Assembly (NCBI GenBank): GCA_002345745.1
Contig: DDWQ01000011.1
Location: 101,740 to 165,739 of the forward strand
Source of the DNA: Candidatus Moranbacteria bacterium UBA2282
GTDB lineage: Bacteria > Patescibacteriota > Minisyncoccia > Moranbacterales > UBA2206
Reading direction: 5' to 3'
Length of the DNA stretch: 64,000 nucleotides
The position numbers were made by a program, and so were the translations under genes. The notes below the pieces were generated by a model. That model saw nothing but the letters and a program-made list of their open reading frames with translations. It made no database searches and had not been told where the DNA came from. Positions 59,959-64,000 of this stretch are shown in pieces; position 1 is the stretch's first letter, and the number at the start of each line of letters is the position of its first letter.

Positions 59959-60702
59959 TTAAAATAATCTGTTCGGATTCAGATATTTATCCAAAGTATA
60001 GATCCAATTCTCATCATTTTCCAAACCGTTCTCACGTGCCATAATCTTCTGATTAAACAACCATGTTAGGTAGCCAGCATCTTTTTTCGCCACTTCGCTC
60101 ACCTGTTCTCCGATATATTTTCCAAAATTAAATTTTTTAATTAGAACTGGTCGTGCGGAAATTTCAATCATCTCTTGTAACACTTTCTCTTCCGAACCCA
60201 AATCAAGTAACATTTCCTGAAAATAACGCTCAAACAGCCGTTCCAACACTCGCACATCACCCAGTGCATCATGCGCGCTAGCATCAGCAACATCCAGATC
60301 AAAATAGTAGCGTAAATATTGTAATTTATACTTTGGAATGTCACCATCCACATCCATTTGCTGGGCGATTTTCAGTGTATCAATGCTTTTTTTTGTTTCA
60401 ACACCTTCGCGTCGCAACATTTCCACATCGAATTGGGCATTGTGTGCTACTAAAATATTATCCCCTGCAAGAATTGTGGCTAAGTCTGACTTAAATTGCG
60501 ACTCGGAAAATGACTCCTTATCCGCAACCATTTTATTTGTAATATGCGTCACTGACATTGCCTCAATTTCAATCGGTACTGGCGGTTTGAAAAGAGCTTC
60601 TGCCTCTTTGCCTGCAAAAGAATATGCAACTTGACACAAGCGGTCGCCAGCTCCGATACCAGTTGTCTCAGTGTCTAAAAATACTAATTTGCTTTTATTC
60701 AT
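59959..60702 (-). CDS. DEDDh 3'-5' exonuclease (DnaQ-like)
   Basis: The 247-residue protein has Exo I FLDTETTGI (residues 8-16), Exo II VAHNAQFDVEML (about 97-108) and Exo III ASAHDALGDV (about 140-150), the full DEDDh set. The C-terminal part (about 185-247, FNFGKYIGEQVSEVAKKDAG) matches a domain often fused to such exonucleases. It may act in DNA proofreading or repair. It is a single gene, without polymerase neighbours. Confidence 0.87.
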   Translation of the reverse strand: MNKSKLVFLDTETTGIGAGDRLCQVAYSFAGKEAEALFKPPVPIEIEAMSVTHITNKMVADKESFSESQFKSDLATILAGDNILVAHNAQFDVEMLRREGVETKKSIDTLKIAQQMDVDGDIPKYKLQYLRYYFDLDVADASAHDALGDVRVLERLFERYFQEMLLDLGSEEKVLQEMIEISARPVLIKKFNFGKYIGEQVSEVAKKDAGYLTWLFNQKIMARENGLENDENWIYTLDKYLNPNRLF

Positions 60703-60715
60703 CTATCTTATTCAT

Positions 60716-60877
60716 TAGACCTCTTGCACAATAACTTACTACTGCAATTTTCACATTTTGGTCAAATTTCCCAAAAATTTTCTTGGCTTAGCGACAGCTA
60801 AACCGCAAAAATTGTTTGAAAAATTATGCCGCAAAATCTGAAAATTTCGTTACGCAACTTATTACGCAAGAGGTCTA
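60716..60877. mobile_element. MITE-like element with terminal inverted repeats and TA ends
   Basis: TAGACCTCTTGC at 60716-60727 and its complement GCAAGAGGTCTA at 60866-60877 bound a 162-base non-coding element with imperfect pairing for about 50 bases inward. TA at both outer edges would fit a Tc1/IS630-type target duplication. A lone copy of the end lies at 61220-61231. Confidence 0.75.
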
Positions 60878-60919
60878 TTTTATTTTTTATCATCCACTAC
60901 ATTCATTATACCACAGTGA

Positions 60920-61210
60920 CTACCTCTTTGTCAGATAATCATATATTGTGTAGGCAAAAACACTATTTTGCAACATAAGTAGCGGGATTCCGACACTGAA
61001 ATACCATTTGCGAGTTTTGTGATGAAAAGCAAACATACCTGCATAAACACCCAGACTGCCAAAAGCGGTCGCCATAAAAAATAGCATCCCTTCCGAAATT
61101 CTCTCAGCGTTCTTTTTTCGCGACTGCATTTTATCCCACAGCATAATCAAAAAAGCCGTGAGGTTAATCAGTGCAAAAAATATTAAAATTCCCCAAGATA
61201 AATTATTCAT
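60920..61210 (-). CDS. DUF1294 membrane protein
   Basis: The 96-residue protein has three membrane helices and the DUF1294 landmarks: NLTAFLIMLWDKMQSRKK, RISEGMLFFMATAFGSLGVY and FHHKTRKWYFSVGIPLLML. Function unknown. The gene lies between the MITE-like element and a lone MITE end. Confidence 0.82.
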   Translation of the reverse strand: MNNLSWGILIFFALINLTAFLIMLWDKMQSRKKNAERISEGMLFFMATAFGSLGVYAGMFAFHHKTRKWYFSVGIPLLMLQNSVFAYTIYDYLTKR

Positions 61211-61219
61211 TTTTTATAT

Positions 61220-61231
61220 TAGACCTCTTGC
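61220..61231. repeat. Solo end of the TAGACCTCTTGC element
   Basis: TAGACCTCTTGC again, identical to the end at 60716, but no matching right end was seen up to 61755. Probably a remnant. Confidence 0.65.
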
Positions 61232-61337
61232 AAAAACAAAACCGCTGGCAAGTGATGAAGTAGTTATATACTTCAATCAATGGCCAACGGTTACACGTGG
61301 TAAATTTAAGATGCGGCTCAATGTCCTGCCTCCTAGT

Positions 61338-61514
61338 TTAGTTATTTGTTTGACAGTTATTTCCCTGTTGTAATTGTATGTTGCAGTTATTCCAGAAATC
61401 ACAATATTCAGCAACTAATTGTGGAACCTCCTTCTTAGGAATCCACTTGAAAATATCTGACTTCCGTAAGGTAAAAAGTGCGTATCTTTTAGTCATCATT
61501 GTTTTTGCTCCCAT
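61338..61514 (-). CDS. Small 58-residue protein with strong Shine-Dalgarno site
   Basis: ATG at 61514, TAA at 61338; GGAGGT ends 7 bases before the ATG. The product (MGAKTMMTKRYALFTLRK at the start) is soluble, with one Trp-rich part (DIFKWIPKKE, CDFWNNCN) and three cysteines. No family was recognised. It is the only gene-like item in the 545-base gap between DUF1294 and lepA, and its strong promoter and Shine-Dalgarno site are unlike the neighbours. Confidence 0.5.
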   Translation of the reverse strand: MGAKTMMTKRYALFTLRKSDIFKWIPKKEVPQLVAEYCDFWNNCNIQLQQGNNCQTNN

Positions 61515-61675
61515 CTCTCTACCTCCACTCTTTTGAAGTAATAAAAAAACAAAACTAAGCTAACAGTTTTGCACATCTTTTTTCAAGGAACTATTCCTTT
61601 TTAACAAAAACAATAACTAGAATAGTATCCTCTCTATATTCTATTGTATTTTTGTTTTTGTATCTCCATTTGGTT

Positions 61676-61704
61676 ACTATAGCACTTTTCGCATAAAAAA
61701 GCAA
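61676..61704 (-). promoter_or_regulatory. Promoter with structured leader before the small gene
   Basis: On the minus strand TTGCTT (61704-61699) and TATAGT (61681-61676), preceded by TGC, are exactly 17 bases apart. The leader of about 155 bases holds two small hairpins (AAGGAA-TAG-TTCCTT and CAAAACT/AGTTTTG). Confidence 0.6.
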
Positions 61705-61755
61705 TACCTAGGCAAATCAACTTATCCACAGGTGCTATTTTGCCTAATCATAGCC

Positions 61756-63597
61756 CTATTTCTTCAAAACTGCCAAAAAAGCATCGGAGGGAATATTTAC
61801 CCGGCCCATGGTTCTCATTTTTTTCTTGCCTTTTTTCTGCTTCTCCAAAAGTTTTCTTTTTCGAGTGATGTCTCCGCCATATAGTCCGCTCGTCACATCC
61901 TTGCGAAAAGCCTGAATGCTTTCTCTAGCAATCACCTTGCCACCGATAGTCGCTTGCAGTGCAATCAAAAAATTCTGTTTTGGAATAGAGTCTTTCAATT
62001 TTTCTACAACTGTCTTACCTTCAGTGATCGCATTTTCTCGCGGAACAATTCTAGAGAAAGCATCAAATTTTTCTCCCGCAACCAAAATATCCATCTTGAC
62101 CAAATCATTTGGACGATAGTCACGTATCTCATAGTTCATTGAAGCATAGCCCGACGAGGCACTTTTTAAATCATCATGCAAATTTGTAATTACGTCTGTC
62201 AACGGACAATCAAATGATAGAATGATCCGTTCGCTATCAATATATTCCGTATTCAAATATTGTGCACGCGTATTACGCATCACCTCCATAATTGAGCCAA
62301 GATGAACTGCTGGCGAAATAATGTCTAACTTAGCATATGGTTCATAAATTTTTTCCAGCATTGATGGATCTGGCATTTCTGTGGCGGAATAAATTTTTGT
62401 CCGTTCAGCTTTTCCTTTTACTTCAATTTCATAAACAACACTCGGAGTGGTGATCGTCGGACTAATTTCAAATTCGCGCTCCATTCGCGATTGAATAATT
62501 TCCAAATGCAACATCCCTAAAAATCCGCAACGAAAACCACGACCCAAGGCTTGACTTGACTCTGGTTCAAATTCAAAAGCTGCGTCATTTAATTTCAACT
62601 TATCCAAAGCGTCACGCATAAAATTATAATCGTCACCTTCCGTTGGATAGAAAGAAGCATAGACCATTGGCGTCACTTTTTTGTAACCGGGTAACGGCGT
62701 GATTAAATTAGTTTTCATACGTTGATCCTTCTCGTACATTTGCGTATTGGTGATTGTGTCACCCACGCGACAAAATTCAACGCTCTTAAAACCTGTCGCC
62801 AAATAGCCAATATCGCCTGCCACTAATTCATCAAATTTTTGAAAATCCGGTTTAAAATATCCAACTTCCACCACATTGCTGTCTGCCCCGCCAGCCATCA
62901 TTGTTACCTTATCATCTCTTTTCACACGACCGTCGAGTACTCGAATGTAAGCGACCACGCCTTTATATGTATCATATTTGGAATCAAAAATTAGAGCACG
63001 CAAAGGTTTTTCCGCATCGCCTTGTGGAGAAGGAATTTTATTTACGATTTCTCCCAAGAGATTGTCTACACCCAAGCCAGTCTTGCCTGAAACTTCAAAG
63101 ATATCTTCTTCTTTGCAACCGAGAACATGGATAATTTCTTTTTTTACTTTTGGTGCATCCGCGTTAGGTAAGTCCACTTTATTAACTACGGGAATAATTT
63201 CTAAACCTTGTTCAATTGCTAGGTATAAATTAGACAAAGTTTGTGCTTGCACGCCTTTGGTAGCATCCACCAAAAGAACTGCACCTTCCACCGCTGCCAG
63301 TGAGCGTGAAACCTCATAGCCAAAATCAACGTGTCCTGGCGTGTCAATCAGATTCAAAACGTATTTTTCACCATTGACTTCACCTGCCTGTCCGGTAGGC
63401 AGGTAATTCATCCGAACTGGTTGTAATTTGATAGTAATACCGCGTTCCCGCTCCAAATCCATCTGATCCAACAGCTGTGCTTTCATATCGCGTTTTTCTA
63501 CTGTTTTGGTCAATTCCAAAAAACGATCAGACAAGGTGGATTTCCCGTGATCGATATGTGCGATTATAGCAAAATTTCTAACATTTTTCTGATCCAT
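61756..63597 (-). CDS. lepA: Elongation factor 4 (LepA) with LPTGQAG insertion
   Basis: The 613-residue translational GTPase has G1 AHIDHGKS, switch RERGITIKL, G3 DTPGHVDFGYE, G4 NKVDLPNAD, domain II/III features and the LepA C-terminal domain with GGDITRKRKLLEKQKKGKKK. It back-translocates stalled ribosomes under stress. Residues 66-72 (LPTGQAG) are extra relative to the family and coincide with a palindromic element (63382-63404), in a loop between the switch region and DTPGH. No other oddity is seen, so it should be functional. Confidence 0.95.
   Translation of the reverse strand: MDQKNVRNFAIIAHIDHGKSTLSDRFLELTKTVEKRDMKAQLLDQMDLERERGITIKLQPVRMNYLPTGQAGEVNGEKYVLNLIDTPGHVDFGYEVSRSLAAVEGAVLLVDATKGVQAQTLSNLYLAIEQGLEIIPVVNKVDLPNADAPKVKKEIIHVLGCKEEDIFEVSGKTGLGVDNLLGEIVNKIPSPQGDAEKPLRALIFDSKYDTYKGVVAYIRVLDGRVKRDDKVTMMAGGADSNVVEVGYFKPDFQKFDELVAGDIGYLATGFKSVEFCRVGDTITNTQMYEKDQRMKTNLITPLPGYKKVTPMVYASFYPTEGDDYNFMRDALDKLKLNDAAFEFEPESSQALGRGFRCGFLGMLHLEIIQSRMEREFEISPTITTPSVVYEIEVKGKAERTKIYSATEMPDPSMLEKIYEPYAKLDIISPAVHLGSIMEVMRNTRAQYLNTEYIDSERIILSFDCPLTDVITNLHDDLKSASSGYASMNYEIRDYRPNDLVKMDILVAGEKFDAFSRIVPRENAITEGKTVVEKLKDSIPKQNFLIALQATIGGKVIARESIQAFRKDVTSGLYGGDITRKRKLLEKQKKGKKKMRTMGRVNIPSDAFLAVLKK
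63382..63404. repeat. In-frame palindrome in lepA
   Basis: ACCTGCCT and AGGCAGGT pair around GTCCGGT. The GC-rich core is related to the element at 40508-40525. Confidence 0.88.
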
Positions 63598-63644
63598 ATA
63601 ATATCCATCTTAGCCTAGAATTGAAGAACAATCAAGGAAAAATA

Positions 63645-63669
63645 AAAAAAGCAAGGTTATTGCTTTTTT
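63645..63669. terminator. Bidirectional terminator between 63693 and lepA
   Basis: AAAAAAGCAA and TTGCTTTTTT pair around GGTTA, 24 bases past the stop of the coiled-coil gene. Confidence 0.85.
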
Positions 63670-63692
63670 CTTTAAATTACACTGGGAACAAA

Positions 63693-64000
63693 CTATCCAG
63701 CCACAAGAACTTTTTTCTCAAGAACACCAATTCTAGTGTCATGCTTTTCCAATGTTTTTTCTTGTTCTTGCAACTCAAAACGATACGCTGAATTATCTTG
63801 ACGAAGTTTGATATCCTCTTGCCCTCGCTCAAGCACAGTTAATTTCTCTTTTATTTCCTTATTTTTTTCATCCATGCCATCAAAGCCATTTTTAACCATA
63901 ACTGCCAGCTTTTCAATTTCTTCGTCAGTTTTTCTGTTAGATTTCAATAGATTGGCATCCATTTTTTTATCCACCTTCTCAAATCCATCTTTCATCATTA
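63693..64000 (-). CDS. Coiled-coil protein, 5' end outside the window
   Basis: At least 101 residues, nearly all coiled coil (FEKVDKKMDANLLKSNRK, VKNGFDGMDEKNKEIKEKL). The C-terminal KHDTRIGVLEKKVLVAG matches the end of the protein at 29212. An ATG lies at 63998, but the family often has more residues in front, so the true start may be beyond base 64000. Function unknown. Confidence 0.65.
   Translation of the reverse strand, partial: MMKDGFEKVDKKMDANLLKSNRKTDEEIEKLAVMVKNGFDGMDEKNKEIKEKLTVLERGQEDIKLRQDNSAYRFELQEQEKTLEKHDTRIGVLEKKVLVAG

Overview
The window is AT-rich, gene-dense DNA with standard bacterial genes and a working UGA stop (at the end of the 33190-34362 gene). The profile is single-membrane-like: a sortase with an LPATG-type substrate, a SpoIID/LytB protein, a PrsA-like foldase and FtsB. 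There are also many short palindromic repeats, in-frame repeat-encoded peptides such as LPTGQAG inside housekeeping proteins, REP-associated transposases and four-helix-bundle (S23/IVP-type) genes. Together these suggest a member of the Candidate Phyla Radiation (Patescibacteria/Parcubacteria-like). That assignment is an inference from gene style; there is no rRNA gene in the window, and I found no tRNA or CRISPR.

Layout. 1-10.6 kb: GT-C membrane glycosyltransferases, GT2 and GT4 glycosyltransferases, a ChbG/YdjC-type deacetylase, a flippase-like protein and UDP-glucose dehydrogenase. 10.7-14.1 kb: a secreted SpoIID-like protein, a Cys-rich surface protein and an HTH-phosphoribosyltransferase regulator. 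14.07-16.7 kb: a repeat-ridden mobile zone with one intact RAYT (REP-associated tyrosine transposase), a decayed IS1634-like transposase and a truncated glycosyltransferase, all joined by copies of one palindrome with core CTTAGGACGGTCCTAAG. 16.7-24.9 kb: a very AT-rich variable glycan segment (2H phosphoesterase-like protein, GtrA, a flippase-kinase fusion, GT4 enzymes, a methyltransferase, Wzt). 24.9-34.4 kb: an accessory island lying between Wzt and its likely permease Wzm (34437-35213). 35.2-50.8 kb: a second S23 cassette, nucleotide-sugar synthesis (UDP-GlcA epimerase, GalU, RmlA/B/C/D), glycosyltransferases, GlyA and a Wzz-like protein. 51.2-53.7 kb: a GC-richer two-gene module with canonical promoter and Shine-Dalgarno sites, probably acquired. 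53.8-64 kb: sortase and substrate, a catalytically dead HtrA-like protein, ferredoxin, PPIase, FtsB, rubrerythrin, an exonuclease, a DUF1294 protein and LepA.

How the genes work together. GalU, Ugd and the C4-epimerase can supply UDP-Glc, UDP-GlcA and UDP-GalA, and RmlABCD can supply dTDP-rhamnose. The GT2/GT4 enzymes would build a lipid-linked glycan, and the Wzm/Wzt ABC transporter would export it. The methyltransferase with a C-terminal coiled coil beside Wzt suggests chain-end capping. GtrA, polyprenyl-phosphate glycosyltransferases and GT-C enzymes would add side groups outside the membrane.

Most unusual features. (1) Two S23-type four-helix-bundle genes each sit inside arrays of inverted short repeats, and gene-free hairpins of the same repeat families lie at operon junctions elsewhere in the window. 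(2) Two independent RAYT/REP pairs occur, each with its own palindrome. (3) At least five protein genes carry in-frame palindromic insertions. (4) An HtrA-fold protein has lost all three catalytic residues.
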